A stretch of DNA of 64,000 nucleotides from JALYUA01 sp039933215 (GCA_039933215.1 JBDTOO010000018.1:1-64000); one strand, 5' to 3'. Counted from the stretch's first letter, positions 17,408 to 27,283 are shown. Numbers and translations are program-made. Notes: generated by a model not told the origin, from the sequence alone.

Positions 17408-18397
17408 ATGACGCGCTCTCAGGACGCTTTGTCCCTGACCCTCGACGACTACCACGGCCGCGATCCCGCGATGCAGCGGTGCCTCGAGCAGGCGCGGCTC
17501 GCCGCGCGGACCGATCTTCCGATCCTGATCCTCGGAGAATCCGGGACCGGAAAGACCCTGCTCGCGCGCGCCGTCCACAACTCGTCTCCCCGGCGGGACG
17601 GGCCGTTCGTTTCCTTCAACGCCGCGGCCCTTTCGGACACCCTTCTCGATTCTCAGCTCTTCGGTCACGAGCGAGGCGCCTTCACCGGCGCGCAGAATCG
17701 CGTCAAGGGGAAGTTCGAGCTGGCGAACTCCGGTTCGCTCTTCATCGACGAGATCGCCGACATGAGCGCCTCGGGCCAGGGCAAGATCCTTCGCGCCGTC
17801 GAGTACGGCGAGTTCGAGCGGCTGGGCTCGGAAACGATCCAGGTGTCCGACGTCCGCCTGCTGTCGGCGACGCACTTTCCGATGGGAGTGTTCACGGAGT
17901 CCGAGCGATTCCGGCGGGACCTGTTCTTCCGGATCAGCGGTTGGACGATCACGCTTCCGCCCCTGCGGGAGCGGCGAAAGGACCTCCCGCTGCTGCTCGC
18001 GTCCGAGATCGCGCGCGCGAGCCGGGAGCAGAAAAAGCCGATCGTGGGACTCGAGCGGGATGCCGTCGACCGCGTCCTCGCTCACGCCTGGCCGGGTAAC
18101 CTGAGGGAGCTCTCCCGCGTGGTGGACGTGGCGGTCGCGTCGTGCGAGGCCGGAGTCGTGACCGCGGACGCGCTCTACCTCCAGTCCTTCCCCGACCCGG
18201 ACGGTCGCCCCGCGTCTCCCGTCTCCCCGGCGTCAACCGGCGCGGAGACCCTCAGCCTCGCGGCGGCCGAACGCCGCCACATCGGAAGCGTGCTCGCCCG
18301 GCTGGCAGGAAACAAGCGGGCGGCCGCGAAAGCGCTCGGAATCTCCCGGTCGACGCTCGACCGCAAGTTAAACGACGCCGCGAAGGACGCCCGGTAA
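17408..18397 (+). CDS. Sigma-54-dependent activator lacking a receiver domain
   Basis: A 329-residue enhancer-binding protein with the PspF-like layout: no sensory domain, an AAA+ module from about residue 15 (Walker A GESGTGKT, sigma-54 contact loop GAFTGA, Walker B SLFIDEIADM, arginine-finger region FRRDLFFRISG, WPGNLREL) and a Fis-type helix-turn-helix (KRAAAKALGISRSTLDRKLN). It follows the HlyD gene by 19 bp with its own ribosome binding site and converges with the peptide genes. Four sigma-54 promoters in front of the peptide genes make it the obvious local activator. How it is held in check is unknown; PspF-type activators are usually restrained by a separate protein. Confidence 0.93.
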   Translation: MTRSQDALSLTLDDYHGRDPAMQRCLEQARLAARTDLPILILGESGTGKTLLARAVHNSSPRRDGPFVSFNAAALSDTLLDSQLFGHERGAFTGAQNRVKGKFELANSGSLFIDEIADMSASGQGKILRAVEYGEFERLGSETIQVSDVRLLSATHFPMGVFTESERFRRDLFFRISGWTITLPPLRERRKDLPLLLASEIARASREQKKPIVGLERDAVDRVLAHAWPGNLRELSRVVDVAVASCEAGVVTADALYLQSFPDPDGRPASPVSPASTGAETLSLAAAERRHIGSVLARLAGNKRAAAKALGISRSTLDRKLNDAAKDAR

Positions 18398-18404
18398 CCG
18401 CCGG

Positions 18405-18587
18405 TCAGTAACCGCGACGCTTCGAATCGAGCGACTCTCCCTTGATGTCCCCGAGCTTCGCGAAGACGTCGACGGCGCCGCCTTTCACCCGCTTCGCCTG
18501 ATCGGCCTTCAGCCGCTTCGCAGGCAGGTTCGAAACGCTCTTCTTCGCGGCTTTGCCGCTCTTGCTGGATCCACGCCTGGTCGCCAT
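18405..18587 (-). CDS. GG-leader peptide with Hcp-like core (segment 1, N-terminal)
   Basis: A 60-residue peptide. The basic leader ends NLPAKRLKADQAKRVKGG (GG at 36-37). The core begins AVDVFAKLGDIKGESLDS, almost the N-terminus of Hcp1 (AVDMFIKIGDVKGESKDK), and ends after KRRGY. The ATG at 18587 follows a GAGGAGAGG ribosome binding site; the frame is open a little further upstream. It is 56 bp downstream of the next peptide and probably shares its sigma-54 promoter. The near-identity over 18 residues is the strongest evidence that the cores derive from Hcp. Confidence 0.85.
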   Translation of the reverse strand: MATRRGSSKSGKAAKKSVSNLPAKRLKADQAKRVKGGAVDVFAKLGDIKGESLDSKRRGY

Positions 18588-18643
18588 ACGATTTCCTCTC
18601 CTCTTTCTCTCCATCGGAGCTTTGTCGCGAGCTTCGACGGTCG

Positions 18644-18814
18644 TCAGATGTCCATCGTGTCCGGATGCTTCGGGTCGAGCGATTCTCCCTTGATGTTCCC
18701 GATCCTGCCGCCTTTGATCCGTTTCGCCTGATCCCCCTTCAACGACTTCGGGGGAAGGCTCTTCGCCCGCTTGCCCGGCGAACCGGCCGCCTTCCTTCCT
18801 CGATCGCTCGGCAT
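18644..18814 (-). CDS. GG-leader peptide with Hcp-like core (segment 2)
   Basis: A 56-residue peptide. The leader ends SLPPKSLKGDQAKRIKGG (GG at 35-36). The 20-residue core RIGNIKGESLDPKHPDTMDI overlaps segment 1 and extends it: Hcp1 reads IGDVKGESKDKTHAEEIDV here, including the conserved His. The ATG at 18814 has a TGGAG sequence upstream, and a sigma-54 promoter stands 27 nt before it. The shared KGES-x-D part of segments 1 and 2 shows they are paralogues offset along the same Hcp region. Confidence 0.83.
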   Translation of the reverse strand: MPSDRGRKAAGSPGKRAKSLPPKSLKGDQAKRIKGGRIGNIKGESLDPKHPDTMDI

Positions 18815-18841
18815 GGATGCTCCATTGGATGGAACTCGGGT

Positions 18842-18857
18842 AGCAAGTCTGCAGCCA
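18842..18857 (-). promoter_or_regulatory. Sigma-54 -24/-12 promoter for peptides 2 and 1
   Basis: TGGCTG-CAGAC-TTGCT on the minus strand with the invariant GG-N10-GC spacing, upstream of and oriented toward the 18814 start. Confidence 0.75.
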
Positions 18858-19109
18858 GATCGATTCGGGGGGGCGAGAACCCTCGTGGGGGCCCGGTGTG
18901 CCGGGCGATTCGTGCGAAAAAGCCCGCCACCGGTGCGCTCCGCCGCGGAGGCGGCGAGAGGCCGCCCGGGGGCCAGGAGAGGGGACCCCGAAGGCTCATG
19001 TCTCAGAATGGAACACGCGAGGTCCCGGAACGGTACCGTGCCTGCGCCGAAGGCTCTCCGGGGCCGCGCGAAGTCTCTCCGCTCGCGCGAGTTGCGCGAA
19101 CGCCTCATC
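18858..19109. other. Control region between divergent sigma-54 promoters
   Basis: About 250 bp between two outward-facing sigma-54 promoters, with no convincing coding sequence. A palindrome CTCGCGCGAG at 19082-19091 shares CTCGCG with an inverted repeat upstream of peptide 5 and may be where the activator binds. Confidence 0.45.
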
Positions 19110-19125
19110 TGGCGGAGAAACTGCT
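19110..19125 (+). promoter_or_regulatory. Sigma-54 -24/-12 promoter for the rightward peptides
   Basis: TGGCGG-AGAAA-CTGCT with GG-N10-GC spacing. It abuts an ATG at 19126, so if used, transcription starts about 10 nt inside that frame and the true peptide start would be further on (GTG at 19189). Confidence 0.65.
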
Positions 19126-19356
19126 ATGGCAGGAAGAAAATGGAAGCGAAGATGGCTCGAGCCGAGACTCGAAAGGCGTGAAACCGAAGTGAAGCGGATC
19201 CGCCGGCGGACCCGCGAGGTCGTCCTCCTGAAGGACCTGGCTCCCCGTCAGGAGATCAAGGGAGGAAGCGGAAAGCGGCTCTTCGGCGAGCGCATCGCTT
19301 CGACGGAGTCGGAGGCGAAGGCCAGGAGGGTTTCTCGAAAGACGAAGCCCTCCTAG
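19126..19356 (+). CDS. Divergent KGG-motif small peptide
   Basis: Up to 76 residues, very basic. LLKDLAPRQEIKGG resembles the DLxPxxxxKGG leader ending of peptides handled by C39 exporters, but the Ser/Lys/Arg-rich tail after GG (SGKRLFGERIAS and on) does not match Hcp. If the sigma-54 promoter at 19110 is real, the GTG at 19189 is the better start and gives 55 residues, the same size as its neighbours. It may be a second substrate type, a regulator peptide or a decayed member. Peptide 3 follows 45 bp downstream. Confidence 0.5.
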   Translation: MAGRKWKRRWLEPRLERRETEVKRIRRRTREVVLLKDLAPRQEIKGGSGKRLFGERIASTESEAKARRVSRKTKPS

Positions 19357-19401
19357 TTCGACGAGCAGAGTGGATCGCAACGGAGCGAAAGGAGAGGGAC
19401 G

Positions 19402-19569
19402 ATGGCAACCAGGAAGAGTCGGAAGCCCGCGAAGAAGGTCAAGTCGATGAAGGCGAAGAGCCTGAATGCGAAGCAGGCCAGGAGCGTCAAGGGCGGCAAA
19501 ACGACGCTTCAGGACATCAGCTTCGTTCACAGTGTCGATAAGGCGAGCCCGGTCCTCCTTCAGAAATAA
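19402..19569 (+). CDS. GG-leader peptide with Hcp-like core (segment 3)
   Basis: A 55-residue peptide. The leader ends SMKAKSLNAKQARSVKGG (GG at 31-32). The core KTTLQDISFVHSVDKASPVL then LQK matches Hcp1 KVNVQDLSFTKYIDKSTPNL. Its end (ASPVLLQ) overlaps the beginning of segment 4 (ARPVLIQ), so the two cores continue each other along Hcp. A GGAGAGGG ribosome binding site precedes the ATG. It is probably transcribed with the KGG peptide upstream and converges with the Cys-rich gene 20 bp away. Confidence 0.83.
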   Translation: MATRKSRKPAKKVKSMKAKSLNAKQARSVKGGKTTLQDISFVHSVDKASPVLLQK

Positions 19570-19589
19570 GACGGGCCGATCTCGAAGGG

Positions 19590-20699
19590 TCAGCGTTCGC
19601 CGGGCCTGGAGTCCGCCAGGATGTGGAAGTCCGCCAGTTTTCGGACCAGGTCCTCTTCCACGCGGATTCCCAGCTCGCTTTCGATCGTCTCGAGAGCCTC
19701 CCGCGTGGGCTGCCCCTGGAAATAGGGCAGCACCTGCAGGATCTCCGGCGGGAGATCGAGGGCATCGGCGCCGGTGTAACCGACGATGCGAACGGCCTCC
19801 GGACTCGCCGAGAGGATCTGGAACGTGCCGGGAGTGAGCCGTTCCGGGAGCTTTTCCGAGAGCAACTCCGCGTGCGCCTGCCGCGTCATGCGCGCCTGCA
19901 CCGCGATGTCGGCGCCGCCGATGCGCGCCACGTCCTCCCACGCGAGCGGTCCGACGCGGCGGCCGCACTCCCGATAGAACTCCCGCTCCCGTCCGAGCCA
20001 CTGTCCCCAGACCTTCCGCGCGGACGCGGGATCGGGCCGGCCGTCGACGTCCGCGGCGCTCATCGGCAGCTTCGTCCCGGGACGCGGCTTCGGCGGGAAG
20101 ACGGACTCCAGGGCGGCGGCGTCGAGGCCGGACTCGAGAACGCACCAGGTCGAAAGCGCCCACTCGACTTCCTTCAGGAGGTCTCGCAGGCGGTCCCAGA
20201 AAGCCATGCCGACGGCTCCCCGCTCGTACTTGCAGAACCAGGTGGCGCAGATGGCGTTGCGATGCTTCCAGATGCCGCACCGGCCTCCCGCCTCCTCGAG
20301 GTAGTGCGGACACCGCAGCGTCTCGGCGCGCCCGAAGGCCGCGGGCCCTCCGGCGTCGTAGAGCACGCTGAAGCGGGCCGGCGCCTGGACCCCGAGCGGA
20401 TGGACGCCGACTCCCTCGTCCAGGCGTCGCTCGAGCGTCGCCCGGCCCGCGGAGAAGGCGAAGTCGCCGTCCTCGAGGGCGCGGCCCACGAGAAAATTGG
20501 GCACGGTCGGCACGTAGGTGCAGCACTTGGTCCGCGGGCTGAAGTAATTGCCTTCGTCGGGAGGTGCGCCCGGGGGCGCGCACATCGCGCAGTCGTCGCA
20601 GGTCGCGCGGGTCTCGGCGGGGATCGGACCACGCAGCAGGGCGTCGATCCAGCGGGCGTAGAGGGGAGGCAGGGAGCTGCTCGGATCGAAGGGCTGCAC
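19590..20699 (-). CDS. Cys-cluster protein (YkgJ-like), possible peptide-locus partner
   Basis: A 369-residue cytosolic protein of unknown function. Cys are clustered: CDDCAMC near the N-terminus, TKCCTYVP, then RCPHYLEEAGGRCGIWKH and ICATWFCKYERG, reminiscent of the YkgJ/UPF0153 metal-binding family. The last 50 residues (LPPEILQVLPYFQGQPTREA and on) look like a small winged-helix or PqqD-like region, which in RiPP systems binds leader peptides; this is only a visual resemblance. I prefer the GTG at 20699, 9 nt after a TATCCT box (20709-20714, minus); an ATG at 20762 would run through the PadR promoter. Its position next to peptide 3 suggests, but does not prove, a maturation role. Confidence 0.6.
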   Translation of the reverse strand: MQPFDPSSSLPPLYARWIDALLRGPIPAETRATCDDCAMCAPPGAPPDEGNYFSPRTKCCTYVPTVPNFLVGRALEDGDFAFSAGRATLERRLDEGVGVHPLGVQAPARFSVLYDAGGPAAFGRAETLRCPHYLEEAGGRCGIWKHRNAICATWFCKYERGAVGMAFWDRLRDLLKEVEWALSTWCVLESGLDAAALESVFPPKPRPGTKLPMSAADVDGRPDPASARKVWGQWLGREREFYRECGRRVGPLAWEDVARIGGADIAVQARMTRQAHAELLSEKLPERLTPGTFQILSASPEAVRIVGYTGADALDLPPEILQVLPYFQGQPTREALETIESELGIRVEEDLVRKLADFHILADSRPGER

Positions 20700-20756
20700 C
20701 GTCCCCCGAGGATAGAGCCGGCGGAGCGGGGCCGCCAGCGGTAAACCTCCGGACGG

Positions 20757-20767
20757 ATACATCGTAT
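20757..20767. promoter_or_regulatory. ATAC-N3-GTAT inverted repeat, possible PadR operator
   Basis: ATAC and GTAT half-sites flank 3 bp and overlap a TATAAC -10 element (20765-20770) just upstream of the PadR start. PadR proteins typically bind ATAC/GTAT palindromes, so autoregulation is likely. Confidence 0.5.
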
Positions 20768-20775
20768 AACAAGGT

Positions 20776-21144
20776 ATGATGCAGCGGATGGCAACGGACG
20801 GTTCCGAGAACTGGGAAAGCCAGGTCCGTAAAGGCTGGCTCGAGCTCGCGATCCTCGCGAGCCTCTGGTCCGAGAAACTCTACGGACTCGACATCCTTCG
20901 GAGGCTCGAAGCGGGCTCGGACCTCGTGGTGGCCGAAGGCACGATCTATCCGATCCTGAATCGACTGAAGCGGGACGGCCTGATCGACTCGAAGTGGGTC
21001 GAGTCGGAGGGCGGCCACCCGCGCAAATACTACTGGCTGACGGCCGCCGGACGGCGGCGGACGCTTTCCATGGCCCGGCACGCCTCGCTGTTCCTGGGAC
21101 GCATCCAGGAGCTTCTCGCCCCGCTGCTCTCGGAGGAGGAATGA
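20776..21144 (+). CDS. PadR-family transcriptional regulator
   Basis: A 122-residue winged-helix repressor: GWLELAILASLWSEKLYGLD, EGTIYPILNRLKRDGLI and SEGGHPRKYYWLTAAGRR are the family's helix-turn-helix and wing. Such regulators commonly control the downstream membrane gene with which they overlap, here by ATGA (4 bp). A TATAAC box only 5-8 nt upstream of the two tandem ATG codons suggests a leaderless or nearly leaderless mRNA. Confidence 0.9.
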   Translation: MMQRMATDGSENWESQVRKGWLELAILASLWSEKLYGLDILRRLEAGSDLVVAEGTIYPILNRLKRDGLIDSKWVESEGGHPRKYYWLTAAGRRRTLSMARHASLFLGRIQELLAPLLSEEE

Positions 21145-21761
21145 TGCTTACGCCGAATACGCCCCACAGCGACCGCCTCCAGACGCGCATCGACGCGTAC
21201 CTCATGCGGCTGCGGAGGAGCCTCGGCGAGCTCCCGCCGGAGGAGGTCGCGGACATTCTTCAGGAGATCCGCGGCCACATTCTCGAGCGCGCCGAGGCCG
21301 CCGGCGAGATGACGGACGAGCGTCTCGTCGCGATCCTCCAGGCCCTCGGGCGGCCCGAGGACATCGCGCCCCTCTACCAGGCCGAGGCCCTCATGGCCCG
21401 CGCGCGGACGAGCTACTCGCCGACGCTGCTTCTGCGGGGCGCGCTGCGGTGGGCGATGCTCTCCGTCCGGGGTTTCGCGATCTTTCTCGCGGGTCTCGTC
21501 GGCTACGGGATCGCTCTCGGGTTTCTGGTGGGCGGCTTCGGCAAGATCGTCGCGCCGCGGCAGATCGGGGCTTGGTGGACGCCGGGGAGCTTCAGCATCG
21601 GAACGACGACCAACCCCGCCGCGCACGATGTCCTCGGCTGGTGGCTCGTCCCCGTCGGCCTCGCCGTCGGAGCGATCGGGCTGGTCGCGACGACGTGGTT
21701 GCTCCGGTGGGCGCTCGGCTTCGCGAAGCTGCGGCGGGCGATCCCGGCGCGCGTGACGTAA
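21141..21761 (+). CDS. HAAS/DUF1700-like membrane protein
   Basis: 206 residues: an N-terminal helical domain (IDAYLMRLRRSLGELPPEEV, ILQALGRPEDIAPLY) of the HAAS (PadR-associated, heat-shock-annotated) type, followed by two long hydrophobic regions (about 108-135 and 170-195). PadR-HAAS pairs are widespread and thought to sense envelope conditions, but the ligand is unknown. Translation is coupled to padR. Confidence 0.78.
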   Translation: MMLTPNTPHSDRLQTRIDAYLMRLRRSLGELPPEEVADILQEIRGHILERAEAAGEMTDERLVAILQALGRPEDIAPLYQAEALMARARTSYSPTLLLRGALRWAMLSVRGFAIFLAGLVGYGIALGFLVGGFGKIVAPRQIGAWWTPGSFSIGTTTNPAAHDVLGWWLVPVGLAVGAIGLVATTWLLRWALGFAKLRRAIPARVT

Positions 21762-21807
21762 GGGCGACCTTCCAGGGAGCTCGAAGGAAGCATGAGCCCG
21801 CGTGCCT

Positions 21808-24720
<2,913 letters not shown>

Positions 24721-24727
24721 CGCGCCG

Positions 24728-24733
24728 ATTCTA
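24728..24733 (-). promoter_or_regulatory. -10 box TAGAAT for the M28 peptidase
   Basis: TAGAAT on the minus strand ends 7 nt before the ATG at 24720; no ribosome binding site fits between them. Confidence 0.55.
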
Positions 24734-24745
24734 GCGGGCGCGACC

Positions 24746-27190
24746 TCAGATCGTCCGGGAGGGCATGCCCGGGTATCCGCCGACCGGTTGCCCGCCGCCC
24801 CGGACGCTCTCTTGCATCAGGACCGGCGACGCGGGAAGCCGGTCGAGAACCGGCAACCCGGTCGAGCCGTACCGCCCGAACTGGAGCACGCCCGTCGGGC
24901 ACGACTGCACGCACGCCGAGCAGCGCACGCATTCGGGGTCCTCCATCGGGAGGCCCTTGTTCGCGAAGTTCATGATGTCGATGCCCTGGTGGCAGACGGA
25001 GGTGCAGACGTTGCAGGAGATGCACTTCGCCTTGTCCGGGAAGATCCGGAAGCGCGAGAAGCGTGTGTAGACGTGCATGAGCGCGGCGAGCGGGCAGGCG
25101 AAGCGGCACCACACCCGGCCCGAGAACCAGAAGTAGAAGCCGACGCCGACGATCCCCGCCAGGAAGATGTCGACGACGTGGTAGTAGTTGAGCTGTATCC
25201 CCGCGATGGACCAGCCGGAGAGGAGACCCGAGAAGAGCTTGCCCGCCGCGCCGCCCACGCTCGTGTTCGGCCAGGTCCACGAAATCGCGCGCGCGAAGAA
25301 AAGCACGAAGGCCGCGGCCAGGACCGCCTGACCGACCATGTTCATCCGGTTCCAGAGGGGACCGTGCGGCATTTTCTGGCGCTGCGTGTCTCCCATGGTC
25401 TCCGCGAGGGCGCCGCACGAGCAGATCCAGCCGCAGTAAGCCCCCTTGCCCCAGCGCCGGATGATGAGCGGGATGATCACGAACGTCTGCACGAAGGAGA
25501 TCGCGAGCCACCACCACAGCGGCTGCGACGAGAACACGTTCCAGATGAAGAGCGGCCACGCCAGGATGAACCCGAACGCCCGCCAGTACTCCCGCCCCTG
25601 TCCGTAGTCCGCCGCGGGGAACAGATGGTCGGCAAAGGTCTTGCCGAAGCCGTGGTCGAAGGCGCCGTTGTGGCCGAGCCAGGGCAGCAGGAGGTAGGGG
25701 AGGAGGAAGAGGGGGATCCATTGGATGAGCGTCAGCGTGACCGTCTGCCGGGTCACGTAGGGCGTCTTGCGGCGGCGGATGCGCGCGATCCCGAAGAGCA
25801 GGACGCAGAGGCAGTACGCGAAGGAGTAGTAGAAGCCCGGCTCCTTCAGGGAGAGGACGAAGGTGCCGAGGAGCGTGGCCGGGTTCCGGGCCGCCGCGGC
25901 GATCCCTCCGCCCGCGCGCTCGAAGAGCGACGGGACGTTGAACGGGAAGTAGCCGCGCTTCTCGAACGCCTTCGTCAGGTCGCCGCCCGATTTCCAGTTG
26001 TAGAGAAAGATGCACGCGAGCAGGAACGCCGCGAATCCGGAAACGACCCCGGCCCGCCACTCGCCGCGGATGGGGATTTTCGAGCGCCGGAAGAAATCGA
26101 GCGGCGCCTCGCGGCCGAGCATCGTGAAGACGACGTCGTTGTCGAGCGCCGACTCCGCGCCGGCTTCGTCCTTCATCACGACGCGGGCGGGCTCGACGCG
26201 GACGACCTGCGTGGCCATCGCGAGGCGGACGGATCCCGGAGCGTGCGCGTCCCCCTTCACCCGCGAGAACGCTCCCGTGGCGGTCGTGACCCGCTCGGAG
26301 CTCGGGTGCTCGATCTCGACGGGAGCGGACGGGTCCTTGACGAGCTCGCGGATCTTCCGGACGTTCTCGGGCTTCGGCCGGGCGAACTCTTTCCTGCGGT
26401 AGGAGACCGTGACGTGCGCGCCCGCCCTCGCGAGGGCGATCGCCGTCTCGAGCGCCGAATCCCCGCCGCCGACCACGAGGGCCTTCTTCCCCGCGAACTC
26501 CTTCGGATCGTAGAGCCGGTTGAAGACCTTCTCGAGATCCTCTCCGGGCACGCCCAGCCGGCGGTGATTTCCGCTCCGGCCGATCGCCACGATCACTCTC
26601 CGGGCTCGCGTGACCTTCTTGTCCTTTCCTCCATGGTGAAGGACGAGCGCGGCGCCCTTCCGCTCGATCCGCTCGATGCGCGCGATCGTCGGCTCGATCC
26701 CCGCCTTCCGGCGGATCTCCTGCATCCGGGCGAGGAGCGCCTCCTTCGGATGGACCTCGCTCTCGAACTGGAGCTCGCCGGCGGGCGTCATGTTCGTCGG
26801 GTACGTGTAGATCGGCTTGGCCTTCGGGAAGTTGACGACGGTCGAGAAGATCTCCGTCGCCTCGAAGACTTCGAAGGTCAGCCCGTTCTTCTTCGCCTCC
26901 AGCGCGGCCGCGATGCCAGACACCCCGGCCCCGACGATTCCGACGTCGACCGTGCCCGCCTCCCGCCCGCCCGGGGAGGCGAAGTCGGGCTCGGCCAGGA
27001 TGCGCTGGATCGCCCGCGCTCCCGTGTCCGAGGAGAACTTCAGGAGAGGGATCCCCGTCAGGTCCCCGACGATGCGGACCCCGGGGACAGCGGTCGTTCC
27101 GTCCTCGCGGACGTCCGGCAGCTTCTCGACGGTTCCCGCCGGCCACATCGTGTGCAGCCAATGGGTGTAGCGCGCGATCGGATTCACCAT
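24746..27190 (-). CDS. Fused flavin oxidoreductase and NapH/NosR-like polyferredoxin
   Basis: An 814-residue fusion. The first 400 residues form a two-dinucleotide-domain flavoprotein like YpdA/thioredoxin reductase (FAD loop VGIVGAGVSGIAAALEA, NAD(P) loop ALVVGGGDSALETAIALARA, NDVVFTMLGREAPLDFF). Then come five or six transmembrane helices with CGWICSCGALAE and CRFACPLAAL motifs, and a C-terminal pair of 4Fe-4S sites (CISCNVCTSVCHQ, CVRCSACVQSCPTG). Electrons could pass from NAD(P)H via FAD to membrane Fe-S clusters or the reverse; the partner is unknown. The start at 27190 removes an Ala/Lys stretch upstream that overlaps a terminator-like hairpin. Confidence 0.88.
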   Translation of the reverse strand: MVNPIARYTHWLHTMWPAGTVEKLPDVREDGTTAVPGVRIVGDLTGIPLLKFSSDTGARAIQRILAEPDFASPGGREAGTVDVGIVGAGVSGIAAALEAKKNGLTFEVFEATEIFSTVVNFPKAKPIYTYPTNMTPAGELQFESEVHPKEALLARMQEIRRKAGIEPTIARIERIERKGAALVLHHGGKDKKVTRARRVIVAIGRSGNHRRLGVPGEDLEKVFNRLYDPKEFAGKKALVVGGGDSALETAIALARAGAHVTVSYRRKEFARPKPENVRKIRELVKDPSAPVEIEHPSSERVTTATGAFSRVKGDAHAPGSVRLAMATQVVRVEPARVVMKDEAGAESALDNDVVFTMLGREAPLDFFRRSKIPIRGEWRAGVVSGFAAFLLACIFLYNWKSGGDLTKAFEKRGYFPFNVPSLFERAGGGIAAAARNPATLLGTFVLSLKEPGFYYSFAYCLCVLLFGIARIRRRKTPYVTRQTVTLTLIQWIPLFLLPYLLLPWLGHNGAFDHGFGKTFADHLFPAADYGQGREYWRAFGFILAWPLFIWNVFSSQPLWWWLAISFVQTFVIIPLIIRRWGKGAYCGWICSCGALAETMGDTQRQKMPHGPLWNRMNMVGQAVLAAAFVLFFARAISWTWPNTSVGGAAGKLFSGLLSGWSIAGIQLNYYHVVDIFLAGIVGVGFYFWFSGRVWCRFACPLAALMHVYTRFSRFRIFPDKAKCISCNVCTSVCHQGIDIMNFANKGLPMEDPECVRCSACVQSCPTGVLQFGRYGSTGLPVLDRLPASPVLMQESVRGGGQPVGGYPGMPSRTI

Positions 27191-27235
27191 GGATGTCCCT
27201 GCGAAGTCTACGGGCAGAGTCGCAGGAGGGATCTG

Positions 27236-27266
27236 AAAAAAGGCGCCGGCGGGCGCCTTTTTTTTT
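27236..27266. terminator. A6-GGCGCC-GGCG-GGCGCC-T9 hairpin
   Basis: A textbook intrinsic terminator on the plus strand, with an A-tract making it partly bidirectional. Unusually, it lies between two divergent genes, upstream of both, rather than after a gene. Confidence 0.75.
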
Positions 27267-27283
27267 CCGGCCATCTGTCGGCG

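Noticed and set aside
10688..19569. Peptide genes as simple pseudogene fragments of a full-length hcp
   Set aside because: Each has its own start, leader and stop, ribosome binding sites are clear for nearly all, and internal Hcp segments directly follow the GG site. Decay by truncation would leave only N-terminal pieces. It is kept as the main alternative to test.
10688..20699. Lanthipeptide or other enzyme-modified RiPP cluster
   Set aside because: No LanM/LanB/C, YcaO, radical-SAM or cyclase gene is present; five of the six Hcp-like peptides lack Cys in the core.
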